Source: Amycolatopsis alkalitolerans
GTDB lineage: Bacteria > Actinomycetota > Actinomycetes > Mycobacteriales > Pseudonocardiaceae
Assembly (NCBI RefSeq): GCF_006152065.1
Contig: NZ_VDFW01000026.1
Coordinates: 34,051-98,050, forward strand
Length of the DNA: 64,000 bases
Direction of reading: 5' to 3'
This document shows positions 1 through 7,652 of the stretch, one piece after another; position 1 is the first letter of the stretch; every line of letters begins with the position of its first letter. The notes beneath the pieces are model-generated. The model saw only the letters and a program-made list of their open reading frames with translations, searched no databases and was not told where the DNA came from. The position numbers and the translations under genes were made by a program.

Positions 1-430
1 GCCGGACCAGGTTGACGCCCCGGACGCCGCTTTCGTCGCGCTGCGTCCCCCCGCGTCGAAGGGGTTCACGCCCAACATCACGATCAGCGGCGACCTGCAG
101 GACGCCGGTATTCCGCTTACGCAACTCGCTGACGAGGCAGTGGAGCGCCTCAGGCGTGGCGCGCCGGACGCAGAGCTCGGCAAGCGCAAGGAGTCGGGTT
201 CGGAACGCGGTCCGGGGCTCACCCAGGCCGTGCGGATGACGCTCCGGCTGAACGGCGTGCCGGAGCAGTTGCTGCAGCTGCAGGTGTTCCTGGGCATGCG
301 GGACACCCGCGATCCCAGCCGGTACGCGGTCGTGGAGATCGTGCTGAGCGCGCTGGCCGAGCAGTTTCCCGGCGTCGTCGGCGAGTTCCAGCAGTTCCTG
401 TCGACCATCCGACCAGAAGAGGCACGATGA
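1..430 (+). CDS. LpqN/LpqT-like envelope protein, 5' end missing
   Basis: Reading from base 2, 142 codons are visible before the TGA at 428-430; the start is outside the window. The visible part has an FTPNITISGDL strand, a basic middle, a Q-rich LLQLQVFLGM strand and a C-terminal FQQFLSTIRP helix. This order resembles the DUF1795/LpqN-LpqT group of actinobacterial cell-envelope proteins. The N-terminus is absent, so a signal peptide or lipobox cannot be checked. Its stop overlaps the next start (ATGA), making it part of a four-gene operon with small envelope or DNA-binding-like proteins. The coding call is solid; the family call is tentative. Confidence 0.6.
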   Translation, partial: PDQVDAPDAAFVALRPPASKGFTPNITISGDLQDAGIPLTQLADEAVERLRRGAPDAELGKRKESGSERGPGLTQAVRMTLRLNGVPEQLLQLQVFLGMRDTRDPSRYAVVEIVLSALAEQFPGVVGEFQQFLSTIRPEEAR

Positions 431-906
431 GCGAGTACGCGAGCCGGCTGCTGCGGCGTATCGACGCGATCGACACGGCCGCGGCCGACACGAGGCGGCG
501 CACCGAGGCGTACCAGCACATGGCCGGTGAGCTGAAGGGCGTGACCGGCCGGGCGAGCTCCGCGGACGGGGCGGTGACGGTCGTCGCCGGACCTGGTGGC
601 GAGGTCAAGGACATCACGTTCACCGAGCAGACCCGCACGGTCGCACCGGCCGCGCTGGCGACAGCGGTGCTGCACACGATCGCGGCGGCGCGGGCGAACG
701 CGACCCGGCGGCAGGCGGAGGTGGTCCGGCGCGGTCTCGGCGACACCGATCTGCTCGACCGCGTGCTCGACTCGGACCAGCGGCTGTTCGGGGACCAGCG
801 CCCGGTGGACCCCGGCCCGGCCGCACCGCCCCGGCGGCCGCAACCGGTCCACGAGGACGACTTCTTCCACGATTTCAACGTGTTCGACGGCGGGACCGCG
901 CGGTGA
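427..906 (+). CDS. YbaB/EbfC family protein
   Basis: 159 residues. An N-terminal helix (about 1-40) is followed by a beta segment around TVVAGPGGEVKDITF (about 50-68) and a second long helix (about 75-105), the fold order of YbaB/EbfC nucleoid-associated proteins. The tail is Pro-rich and ends in an acidic-aromatic DDFFHDFNVFD stretch. YbaB proteins bind DNA as dimers. Divergent actinobacterial copies often sit in operons with secreted or ESX-associated proteins, and here the gene overlaps both neighbours by 4 bp. That context suggests an envelope-linked role rather than the recR-linked housekeeping copy; this is inference. Confidence 0.7.
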   Translation: MSEYASRLLRRIDAIDTAAADTRRRTEAYQHMAGELKGVTGRASSADGAVTVVAGPGGEVKDITFTEQTRTVAPAALATAVLHTIAAARANATRRQAEVVRRGLGDTDLLDRVLDSDQRLFGDQRPVDPGPAAPPRRPQPVHEDDFFHDFNVFDGGTAR

Positions 907-1634
907 GCACCGGGGCCGTCATCGCGATCGCCGTCGGCGGCACCGTGCTCCTCGCCGCGGGGTTCACCTCGATGGGCATCTGGCTCAACCGGTCCTACCA
1001 GCGGCAAGAGCAGGGCGTGCTGCCGCGGCTGCGGGAGGAGAGCGCCCGGCGGGGCTGGACGTTCGCCGAACGAGATGACTCCGTCGCGGAGTTGTACACC
1101 TGGCAGCAGAAGGAGTATGGCGGCCGCAACCCGGTTCAGCCTTTCGTCGGGCCGCCGAAGGCCAGGGCCGCGCGCAACGTGATCACCGGTGTCCATCGTG
1201 GACGGCCGTTCGTCGCGGCCGGACTCGATGCCTACCACAACGGCGAACGTGCCTCGGTGCAATGGATCGGGGTCCGCACCCCCGCGGCACGCCCGTCGTT
1301 GAGCGTGCGGCGGGCCGTGCCGCTGGCGAGCAAGGTCAACAACGCGCTCTGGGGCGAGGTCCGCATCGGTCATCCGGACTTCGACGACAAGTTCGACGTG
1401 CTCTCCGAAGACCCGCGGTTCGCCACCGCCGTGCTGAGCCCCGCGCTGGCCGAACTCCTCCTGCGCGACCCCCGGAAGTTCAGTGGCTTCCTCCTCTTCG
1501 CCGACCATATCGACGTGTTCGATTCGGTCAGCGATCACCGTGACCCCGCTGAGCTCGTCGCCGCGCTGGACCTGCGCTGCGACATTCTCGACCGGATCCC
1601 CGAGACCGCGTGGGGCCAGGACGCGATCCGATGA
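903..1634 (+). CDS. single-pass membrane protein of unknown function
   Basis: 243 residues from a GTG that overlaps the upstream stop (GTGA). Residues 5-27 form one hydrophobic segment (VIAIAVGGTVLLAAGFTSMG), followed by a basic RSYQRQEQ stretch and a soluble domain of about 200 residues. The soluble part contains a GWTFAERDD segment, seen in actinobacterial proteins that anchor a cytosolic domain to the membrane. No catalytic motif is recognisable. It overlaps the downstream lipoprotein gene by 4 bp, so the three genes are almost certainly co-translated. Confidence 0.65.
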   Translation: MSTGAVIAIAVGGTVLLAAGFTSMGIWLNRSYQRQEQGVLPRLREESARRGWTFAERDDSVAELYTWQQKEYGGRNPVQPFVGPPKARAARNVITGVHRGRPFVAAGLDAYHNGERASVQWIGVRTPAARPSLSVRRAVPLASKVNNALWGEVRIGHPDFDDKFDVLSEDPRFATAVLSPALAELLLRDPRKFSGFLLFADHIDVFDSVSDHRDPAELVAALDLRCDILDRIPETAWGQDAIR

Positions 1635-2149
1635 TCCGCAAGGTTCTCCTCGTGCTGTGCGCCGCCGGGCTGCTGCTGACCGGGTGCACCGTGAAGGTGG
1701 AACAGAAGGAACCGACCATCAGCCAGGCCGAGTTCGAGCGGGGGATCGCCGACGCGCTGCAGCAGACGGTGGGCCGCCGGCCGGATACGGTCGCCTGCCC
1801 CGGGCCGGTGCCCGCCAAGGTGGGGGAGACCGTGCGCTGCACGCTGTCCGACCGCGGCACGCGCGCTGGGCTCACGGCCGTCATCACCAGCCTCGACAAC
1901 GGCAAGGCCAACTACCACGTCAAGGTCGACGACAAGCCGCTCGGTCAGGCGCTGAGATCATCACTCGCCAGGTGCGCCGACAGCGTCGCCGCCACGCGCT
2001 GGACCGCGGGCGCGATCCGCGAGACCGCTTCCTTCGTCAAGCGTCCTTCCGGGCCGGACACCGACACGGCGGCTGGCGCGGGCGTGCCGGTCAGCGGCGC
2101 CGCCACGCACCGGACGCCCAACTCCTGCTCGCTTTCGTCCACCGCGTAG
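1631..2149 (+). CDS. DUF4333 lipoprotein with an abnormal C-terminal extension
   Basis: 172 residues from an ATG overlapping the previous stop. Residues 1-20 are a lipoprotein signal peptide with lipobox LLTGC. The mature part (to about residue 106) matches DUF4333 proteins: a helix with FERGIADALQQ, VACPGPVPAKVGETVRC with two cysteines, and an end near YHVKVDDKPL. DUF4333 proteins usually stop about there. This frame continues about 66 residues through sequence antisense to the IclR gene, with low-complexity composition. A TGA in another frame at 1951-1953, just after the expected end, suggests a small indel removed the native stop. Function of DUF4333 proteins is unknown. Confidence 0.7.
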   Translation: MIRKVLLVLCAAGLLLTGCTVKVEQKEPTISQAEFERGIADALQQTVGRRPDTVACPGPVPAKVGETVRCTLSDRGTRAGLTAVITSLDNGKANYHVKVDDKPLGQALRSSLARCADSVAATRWTAGAIRETASFVKRPSGPDTDTAAGAGVPVSGAATHRTPNSCSLSSTA

Positions 2150-2721
2150 CCCTGCGTGGCGATTGTCACCAGATGCCGGAGCAGCTCGTCCGGGGAGGTC
2201 ACCGTGTGTTCGGTGTACGAGGGCATCCCGGTGCGGTCGAGCAGGGCGCGCACCTCGTCGGCGGGAAGCCGCGACAGGATCGCCTTGCCGACCCCCGTGC
2301 CATGGGGCAGCACGCGCCGTCCGACCTCGGTGAACATGCGCATCGAGTGCTTCGAGGGCACCTGCGCCACGTACACGACCTCGTCGCGCTCCAGCACCGC
2401 CAGGTTCGCCGTCTCGCCGACCTCGTCGACCAGTTCGGCCAGCAGCGGCCGGGCCCACGTGCCGAACTGCATGCTCGCGTTCTCGCCCAGCCGGATCAGC
2501 CGCGCGCCGAGCGCGTAGCGCCGGTTGGTGTTCTGCCGGACGTACCCGAGTGCCACGAGGGTGCGGATCAGCCGGTGGATGGTGGGCATCGGCAGGCCCG
2601 AAGTCGCCGCGAGTTCCGAAAGGCTGGCTTCGCCCCCGGTGTCGGCCAGGTGCTCCAGCAGCTCGAAGGCGCGGCGCAACGACTGGACGCTGCCGTCCCG
2701 GCTCGTCTTCTCCTCGGCCAC
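1945..2721 (-). CDS. IclR family regulator (AllR-like)
   Basis: 258 residues from a GTG preceded by GAGGAGAG. Residues 30-62 form the winged helix-turn-helix (SLSELAATSGLPMPTIHRLI). Residues 80-250 are the IclR ligand-binding domain, including VVYVAQVPS and LPHGTGVGKAILS. Members bind small acids or ureides. The gene is divergent from malate synthase, and the window carries allantoinase, allantoicase and gcl, so the best guess is an AllR-type repressor responding to allantoate, glyoxylate or a related compound. A 15-bp palindrome in the shared promoter recurs before the gcl/allantoin operon. The 3' end overlaps the DUF4333 lipoprotein ORF convergently. Confidence 0.85.
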   Translation of the reverse strand: MAEEKTSRDGSVQSLRRAFELLEHLADTGGEASLSELAATSGLPMPTIHRLIRTLVALGYVRQNTNRRYALGARLIRLGENASMQFGTWARPLLAELVDEVGETANLAVLERDEVVYVAQVPSKHSMRMFTEVGRRVLPHGTGVGKAILSRLPADEVRALLDRTGMPSYTEHTVTSPDELLRHLVTIATQGYAVDESEQELGVRCVAAPLTGTPAPAAVSVSGPEGRLTKEAVSRIAPAVQRVAATLSAHLASDDLSA

Positions 2722-2741
2722 GGGCTCTCCTCACATTGAGC

Positions 2742-2756
2742 TTCCGCTATGCAGAA
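2742..2756. promoter_or_regulatory. candidate IclR operator between iclR and malate synthase
   Basis: TTCCGCTATGCAGAA is a 5-5-5 inverted repeat (TTCCG-N5-CAGAA, one mismatch) in the 88-bp divergent promoter. The same pattern, TTCCG-N5-CGGAA, lies directly before the hyi-glxR-gcl-allB-alc operon at 21271-21285. A shared operator for the adjacent IclR regulator is the simplest reading. Confidence 0.5.
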
Positions 2757-2809
2757 ACTATAGTCCGAGATGTAAAAACCGTACGTCTGTTTTTTTGGAG
2801 TGTTGGCGC

Positions 2810-4384
2810 ATGTCTGAAGCTCAGGTGCTCGGCGGGTCGGTCGAGCGAGGCGACGAGATCCTGACGCGCGAGGCGCTGGAGTTCCTGGCCGGCTTGCACG
2901 ACAACTTCGCAGCCCGCCGTGACGAGCTGCTCGAAGCCCGGGGCAAGCGCCGCGAGGAGGCGAAGCGGACCGGGCGGCTGGACTTCCTGCCCGAGACCAA
3001 GGAGATCCGCGAGGGGGACTGGCAGGTCGCCGAGGCGCCGGCCGCGCTGCGCGATCGCCGGGTCGAGATCACCGGCCCCACGGACCGCAAGATGACGATC
3101 AACGCGCTGAACTCGGGCGCGAAGGTGTGGCTGGCCGACTTCGAGGACGCGAACACGCCGCACTGGCGCAATGTCGTCGGTGGCCAGGTCAACCTGCGCG
3201 ACGCGATCCGGGACGACATCACGCTCGACAGTAACGGCAAGCACTACGAGCTGCGGAAGGACGCGCCGCTGGCCACCATCGTGGTCCGCCCGCGTGGCTG
3301 GCACCTCGACGAGCACAACCTGAGCTTCGGCGACCGCAAGGGCGTCGGCGCGCTGGTCGACTTCGGGCTGTACTTCTTCCACAACGTGCGCGCGCTGCTG
3401 TCGAACGGCGCCGGCCCGTACTTCTACCTGCCGAAGATGGAAAGCCACCTCGAAGCGCGGCTGTGGAACGACGTGTTCACCTACGCGGAGAAGGAGCTGG
3501 GCATCTCCCACGGCACCATCCGCGCCACGGTGCTCATCGAGACCATCCCCGCCGCGTTCGAGATGGAAGAGATCCTCTACGAGCTGCGTGAGCACGCTTC
3601 CGGGCTCAACGCGGGCCGGTGGGACTACCTGTTCAGCATCATCAAGTACTTCCGTGACGCGGGCGAGAAGTTCGTGCTGCCCGACCGCAACAGCGTCACG
3701 ATGACCGCGCCGTTCATGCGCGCCTACACCGAACTGCTCGTGCGCACCTGCCACAAGCGCGGCGCGTTCGCGATCGGCGGGATGGCCGCGTTCATCCCGA
3801 GCAAGGACCCGGCGGTCAACGAGACGGCGTTCGCCAAGGTCCACGACGACAAGGCGCGCGAGGCCGGCGCCGGGTACGACGGTTCGTGGGTCGCGCACCC
3901 GGGCATGGTCGGCATCTGCCGTGAGGAGTTCGACAAGGTCCTCGGGGACAAGCCGAACCAGCTCGACCGCAAGCGCGAAGAGGTGTCGGTGACCGCCGAC
4001 CAGCTGCTCGACATCGCCGTCACCGAAGGCTCGGCCACCGCGGCCGGTCTGCGCGGCGCGGTCGACGTCGGTGTCCAGTACATCGCGTCGTGGCTGGGCG
4101 GCAACGGCGCGGCCGGCATCCACAACCTGATGGAGGACGCCGCGACCGCGGAGATCTCCCGGTCGCAGGTCTGGCAGTGGGTGCAGAACGCCGTCACGCT
4201 CGACAACGGCGAGACGGTCACCCGTGACCTGGTCAAGTCGGTGCTCGACGACGTGCGCAAGGAGCTGGACGGCCAGGTCCCCGGCGAGCTGCTGGCCCCG
4301 GCCGTCGAGCTGTTCGAGGAGGTCGCGCTCGCCGAGCAGTACGTCGACTTCCTGACCCTGGCCGCCTACGAGCGGATTTCCTGA
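2810..4384 (+). CDS. aceB: malate synthase
   Basis: 524 residues. Condenses glyoxylate with acetyl-CoA to malate in the cytosol. The family signature REHASGLNAGRWDYLF starts at residue 260, and WLADFEDANTPHW and VVRPRGWHLDEH are conserved segments. Length fits malate synthase A (about 530). The ATG at 2810 is chosen because GGAG precedes it and the conserved N-terminus begins soon after; an upstream open extension runs antisense to the IclR gene. No isocitrate lyase lies nearby. Placement beside an AllR-like regulator and an aldolase gene suggests this copy serves glyoxylate made from allantoin, as in Streptomyces allantoin clusters. Confidence 0.93.
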   Translation: MSEAQVLGGSVERGDEILTREALEFLAGLHDNFAARRDELLEARGKRREEAKRTGRLDFLPETKEIREGDWQVAEAPAALRDRRVEITGPTDRKMTINALNSGAKVWLADFEDANTPHWRNVVGGQVNLRDAIRDDITLDSNGKHYELRKDAPLATIVVRPRGWHLDEHNLSFGDRKGVGALVDFGLYFFHNVRALLSNGAGPYFYLPKMESHLEARLWNDVFTYAEKELGISHGTIRATVLIETIPAAFEMEEILYELREHASGLNAGRWDYLFSIIKYFRDAGEKFVLPDRNSVTMTAPFMRAYTELLVRTCHKRGAFAIGGMAAFIPSKDPAVNETAFAKVHDDKAREAGAGYDGSWVAHPGMVGICREEFDKVLGDKPNQLDRKREEVSVTADQLLDIAVTEGSATAAGLRGAVDVGVQYIASWLGGNGAAGIHNLMEDAATAEISRSQVWQWVQNAVTLDNGETVTRDLVKSVLDDVRKELDGQVPGELLAPAVELFEEVALAEQYVDFLTLAAYERIS

Positions 4385-4397
4385 CCTGGAGGCCCGC

Positions 4398-5654
4398 ATG
4401 ATCGACAATGGCGAAGCCCCCGTTCATGCGGGCCGACCGGGTGCGGGTGTCCCGCGAGATAGAGTGGCGGGCCGGCTCACCGAGGACACCTACGCCGCGG
4501 CGGACGCTCGGCTGTCCGAAGCGGACGCACGGGTCGCGTCGAGGTATCCCGGCGAGCCGGCCGGACGCCAGCCGGTGCACACGGTGTACGTGCCGGCGCA
4601 CCGGTACGGCCCCGGCCTGCTCGAGGACTGGGGTGCACAGGCCGGCGCGATCTTCGCCGAGCGCGGGCCTGAGCTGGGGCTCGACGAAGCGATCGCCTCA
4701 CGGGTGCGGCGGAAGCTCGCGGTTGAGCCGATCGAAGACCTGCGGATCGACTTCGAGGACGGCTACGGCCATCCCGGGGACGAGGCGGAGGACGCGATGG
4801 CGTTCGAGTGCGGCCGCACCTTCGCGGGCGCCGGGAAGCCCCCGTTCGCGGGTATCCGGTTCAAGAGCTTCGAACCGGCGACGAGGCGGCGCGGCATCCG
4901 CACCCTGGATGCGTTCCTGAGCGGGCTGCTGGAGAACGGGGACCTGCCGCCCGGATTCGTGGTGACGCTGCCGAAGGTCACCGCCGTCGAGCAGGTCGCT
5001 GTCGCCGCGGAAATCCTGGCCACGCTGGAGAAGGCGTACGGGCTCGCCGAGCGGGCCCTGCGGTTCGAGGTCCAGATCGAGACCTCGCAGTCCATTGTGG
5101 ACGCCGACGGTATGGTCGCGGTGGCGCGGATCATCCAGGCCGCGCAGGGGCGGTGCAGCGGGCTGCACTACGGCACGTACGACTACAGCGCGGGCCTCGG
5201 CATCGCGGCGGCGTACCAGCGCATGGACCATCCGGCGGCAGACTTCGCCAAGGAGTTGATGCAGGTCAGCGCCGCGGGGACGGGAGTGCGGCTCTCGGAC
5301 GGTTCGACGAACCGGCTCCCGGTCGGCGACGCGGTTCTGGAGGGCTGGCGCGAGCATCTGCGGCTCGTGCGGCGTTCGCTGGAACGGGGCTTCTACCAAG
5401 GCTGGGACCTGCACCCGCACCAGTTGCCGACCCGGTTCGCCGCGACCTACGCCTTCTTCCGCGAAGGGCTGCCGTCGGCCGCCGCGCGGTTGCGGGACTA
5501 CGCGAATGAGGCGGACAGCGGCGTCCTCGACGAGCCCGCCACCGCGCAGGCCCTCGCCGCCTTCCTTTGCCGGGGCCTCGACTGCGGCGCCCTGGACGAA
5601 GCCGAGATGCCGATGTCCCGCGCGCGCCTGGACGCCTACGCCCGCCGAGCCTGA
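4398..5654 (+). CDS. DUF6986 / HpcH-HpaI (CitE-like) aldolase family protein
   Basis: 418 residues, ATG with CTGGAGG upstream, 13 bp after malate synthase. The TIM-barrel aldolase features are visible: DLRIDFEDGYG, FEVQIETSQS (likely metal-binding Glu), GLHYGTYDYSAGLG (Asp) and GWDLHPHQLPTRF. The family includes citryl- and malyl-CoA lyases. DUF6986 members are common beside malate synthase and allantoin genes in actinomycetes but have no settled reaction. Chemistry on glyoxylate, malyl-CoA or a related C-C bond is plausible from context; I do not assign one. The 3' end overlaps the convergent ferredoxin gene by 19 bp. Confidence 0.8.
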   Translation: MIDNGEAPVHAGRPGAGVPRDRVAGRLTEDTYAAADARLSEADARVASRYPGEPAGRQPVHTVYVPAHRYGPGLLEDWGAQAGAIFAERGPELGLDEAIASRVRRKLAVEPIEDLRIDFEDGYGHPGDEAEDAMAFECGRTFAGAGKPPFAGIRFKSFEPATRRRGIRTLDAFLSGLLENGDLPPGFVVTLPKVTAVEQVAVAAEILATLEKAYGLAERALRFEVQIETSQSIVDADGMVAVARIIQAAQGRCSGLHYGTYDYSAGLGIAAAYQRMDHPAADFAKELMQVSAAGTGVRLSDGSTNRLPVGDAVLEGWREHLRLVRRSLERGFYQGWDLHPHQLPTRFAATYAFFREGLPSAAARLRDYANEADSGVLDEPATAQALAAFLCRGLDCGALDEAEMPMSRARLDAYARRA

Positions 5655-5854
5655 TCGCGCAACCGCAGGGCGAGCGTCGGGCACGCGGAAACGGCTTCGC
5701 GTGCCTCGCCCAGCAGCCGCGACGGCACCGGCGCGCCGCTGATGATCGGATAGCCCCACTCGTCCAGGTCGATCATCTCCGGCAACAGCGCGGCGCACAG
5801 CCCATGCGCCCGGCAGGCGATCGGATCGAGCCGGAACACGCGATCCTCGCTCAT
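5636..5854 (-). CDS. single-cluster ferredoxin
   Basis: 72 residues. Cysteines C14, C20 (CRAHGLC) and C58 (SACPT) give the three-cysteine pattern of actinobacterial 3Fe-4S ferredoxins. ATG at 5854 overlaps the stop of the NuoF-like gene (ATGA), so it is the last gene of the module ApbE - haem-b protein - NuoF-like - ferredoxin. It probably carries electrons to or from the NuoF-like protein. Such ferredoxins usually serve P450s, but no P450 is present here. Confidence 0.88.
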   Translation of the reverse strand: MSEDRVFRLDPIACRAHGLCAALLPEMIDLDEWGYPIISGAPVPSRLLGEAREAVSACPTLALRLRDQARRA

Positions 5855-7092
5855 CGCACTCCCTCCGCCCTGGCCGGGAGCAGCAGCCGCCCGGCGCCGC
5901 GGCACGGCCGCCCGGCCACATGCGCGGCCAGATCGGCTTCGAACACCCGCAGCGCGCTGTTCGCGAGCCGCACCGCACCGTCGGGATGCCCGCAGGCGCC
6001 ACGGCGGCTGATCACCGGCAGCCGGTTCCGCAGCCGCTTGGCGGCGGCGCGGGCGGGCGGGCCGCCTGCCACCAGTTCCCCGAAGTCCTCCGCGATCGCG
6101 GGAAGGCCGAACATGCACGGCCCGCACTGCCCGGCCGACTCGGTCGCCAGGTAGTGCAGGATCTGCGCCGTTTCGGTGAGCCCGCATCCGCGTGCGGGCA
6201 GCGGGGTCAGCGTGCCGACGCCGAGCGCGGCGTTCGCGGCGGCGAACTCGGGATATCCCAGACGCAGGCCGAACGCCGTCGCCGCGGGCAGCCAGGTGCC
6301 GGCGTAACCGCCGGTCAAGATCGCCTGCACGGGTTCGCGTGGCCCGCCGGCGGCATCGAAAACCTGCCCCAGCGTCAGGCCGAACGGAACCTCATACACC
6401 CCGGGCCGGGCGAGCGCGCCGCCGAGTGTCACCAGTGCGGTGCCGGGAGACTCGGCGGTGCCGCAGCCGCGATACCAGCCCGCGCCGTACCGCGCGATCA
6501 GCGCGATGTGCGCGAGCGTCTCGACGTTGTCGACCAGGGTGGGCCGGCCTCGCACCCCGCGTTCGAACGGGCGAGGCGGTTTCGCCGTGGGCAGGGCCTT
6601 GCCGGTGTTGATGAGGTTCACCAGCGCGGATTCCTCGCTCGCGACATACCGCGCGGGCACCTCGACGAGGTCGATCCGGACACCGCCGGCCGGCCGCGCG
6701 GCCAGTGCCGCGCCGAGGCTCGACGCCTGCGGACCGCCGGGGTGGACGCAGATGGCGGCCTCGCGCGCGCCGACCGCCCCGGCCGCCAGTTCGATGCCCT
6801 CGATCACGAGCTGGGGCGCGGCGCACAGCAGCACCCGGTCCTTGCCGCTGAGCCGCTCGCCTTCGCAGCCGTTCGCGACGACGACCGGGTCGCGCCCGGC
6901 CGCGACGGTGCGCAGCTTGCGCGCGGTCGGGAACCCGGCGCCACCGCGGCCGCGAAGTCCGGCGGCCTCGACCGCACCGATGAGCGCTTCGCCGGTGTGA
7001 CGGTGACTCCGCGGGGGCCGCCGTGCCCACGCGCCGAGGAGGCGGCGAGGTTCGGTCGGCGAGGGCAGCAGGGGAGCGGAGGTGCCGGTCAC
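5851..7092 (-). CDS. NuoF-like FMN/Fe-S electron-transfer protein
   Basis: 413 residues from a GTG overlapping the upstream stop (GTGA). It carries the NADH:quinone oxidoreductase 51-kDa fold: GLRGRGGAGFPTARKL, VVANGCEGE, YVASEESALVNLINTGK and RPTLVDNVETLAHIA for FMN/NADH binding. A SLBB-like stretch follows, then ESAGQCGPCMFG for the iron-sulfur cluster, with extra cysteines near the C-terminus (RRGACGHPDGA). Complex I genes are absent. Standalone NuoF/RnfC-like proteins beside a ferredoxin and a membrane haem protein are typical of small electron-transfer modules. Direction of electron flow is not evident. Confidence 0.82.
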   Translation of the reverse strand: MTGTSAPLLPSPTEPRRLLGAWARRPPRSHRHTGEALIGAVEAAGLRGRGGAGFPTARKLRTVAAGRDPVVVANGCEGERLSGKDRVLLCAAPQLVIEGIELAAGAVGAREAAICVHPGGPQASSLGAALAARPAGGVRIDLVEVPARYVASEESALVNLINTGKALPTAKPPRPFERGVRGRPTLVDNVETLAHIALIARYGAGWYRGCGTAESPGTALVTLGGALARPGVYEVPFGLTLGQVFDAAGGPREPVQAILTGGYAGTWLPAATAFGLRLGYPEFAAANAALGVGTLTPLPARGCGLTETAQILHYLATESAGQCGPCMFGLPAIAEDFGELVAGGPPARAAAKRLRNRLPVISRRGACGHPDGAVRLANSALRVFEADLAAHVAGRPCRGAGRLLLPARAEGVR

Positions 7093-7652
7093 CGGCCACC
7101 GCCCGAGAAGTGGCGCCGGGCCTCGGTGTCGGGATGGGTCGCCGCCAGCCGCCACAGCACCACGCCCGCGACCACGACGACGCACAGCACGGTGAGGCCG
7201 CGCACCCACAGCAGGCGCGAGTCGGCGCCGCCGATGGTGAACCCGTGCACGACCGCCGCCGGCCAGCACAGGTAGGCAGCCCAGTGCAGCGCCCGCCAGG
7301 TCCGCGCGTTCAGGTGCGGGCGGAGCAGGCTCGACACCAGCAGCGCGAGGAACAGGTCGAACGCGACGGCGCCGAAGCCCAGCCACGCGGGCTGGTAGCT
7401 CGAGACGAACGGCACGACCGCGTCCAGCCACTGGATCCCGGCGTACGTGTCGATGATCGCGGTCGCGATGTGCACACCGAGGAACGCCAGTGTGACAAGG
7501 GAAAGGTTCCGATGGATCGCCGCGACGACGAACCGGGGCCAGCCGCGTGAGGAGAACCGTCCCGCGTTCAGCGCGCCGAGCACCACGACGGCGGTGAACA
7601 GCACCAGGGAAGCCAGCCCGGTGGCGCGGCTGACGTACCAGAGCGCGGTCAT
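7089..7652 (-). CDS. ferric-reductase-like transmembrane protein
   Basis: 187 residues with about five or six hydrophobic segments. Two His pairs suit haem b: AAIHRNLSLVTLAFLGVHI in one helix pair and RALHWAAYLCWPAAVVHGF in another. This is the ferric reductase-like transmembrane domain without attached FAD/NAD domains. The ATG overlaps the ApbE stop (ATGA) and its own stop overlaps the NuoF-like start, so the soluble reductase part is supplied by separate subunits. It likely moves electrons across the membrane; the acceptor is unknown. Confidence 0.8.
   Translation of the reverse strand: MTALWYVSRATGLASLVLFTAVVVLGALNAGRFSSRGWPRFVVAAIHRNLSLVTLAFLGVHIATAIIDTYAGIQWLDAVVPFVSSYQPAWLGFGAVAFDLFLALLVSSLLRPHLNARTWRALHWAAYLCWPAAVVHGFTIGGADSRLLWVRGLTVLCVVVVAGVVLWRLAATHPDTEARRHFSGGGR

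Noticed and set aside
2747..4408. Long minus-strand frame opposite malate synthase
   Set aside because: Shadow frame; the plus strand has the complete family signature.
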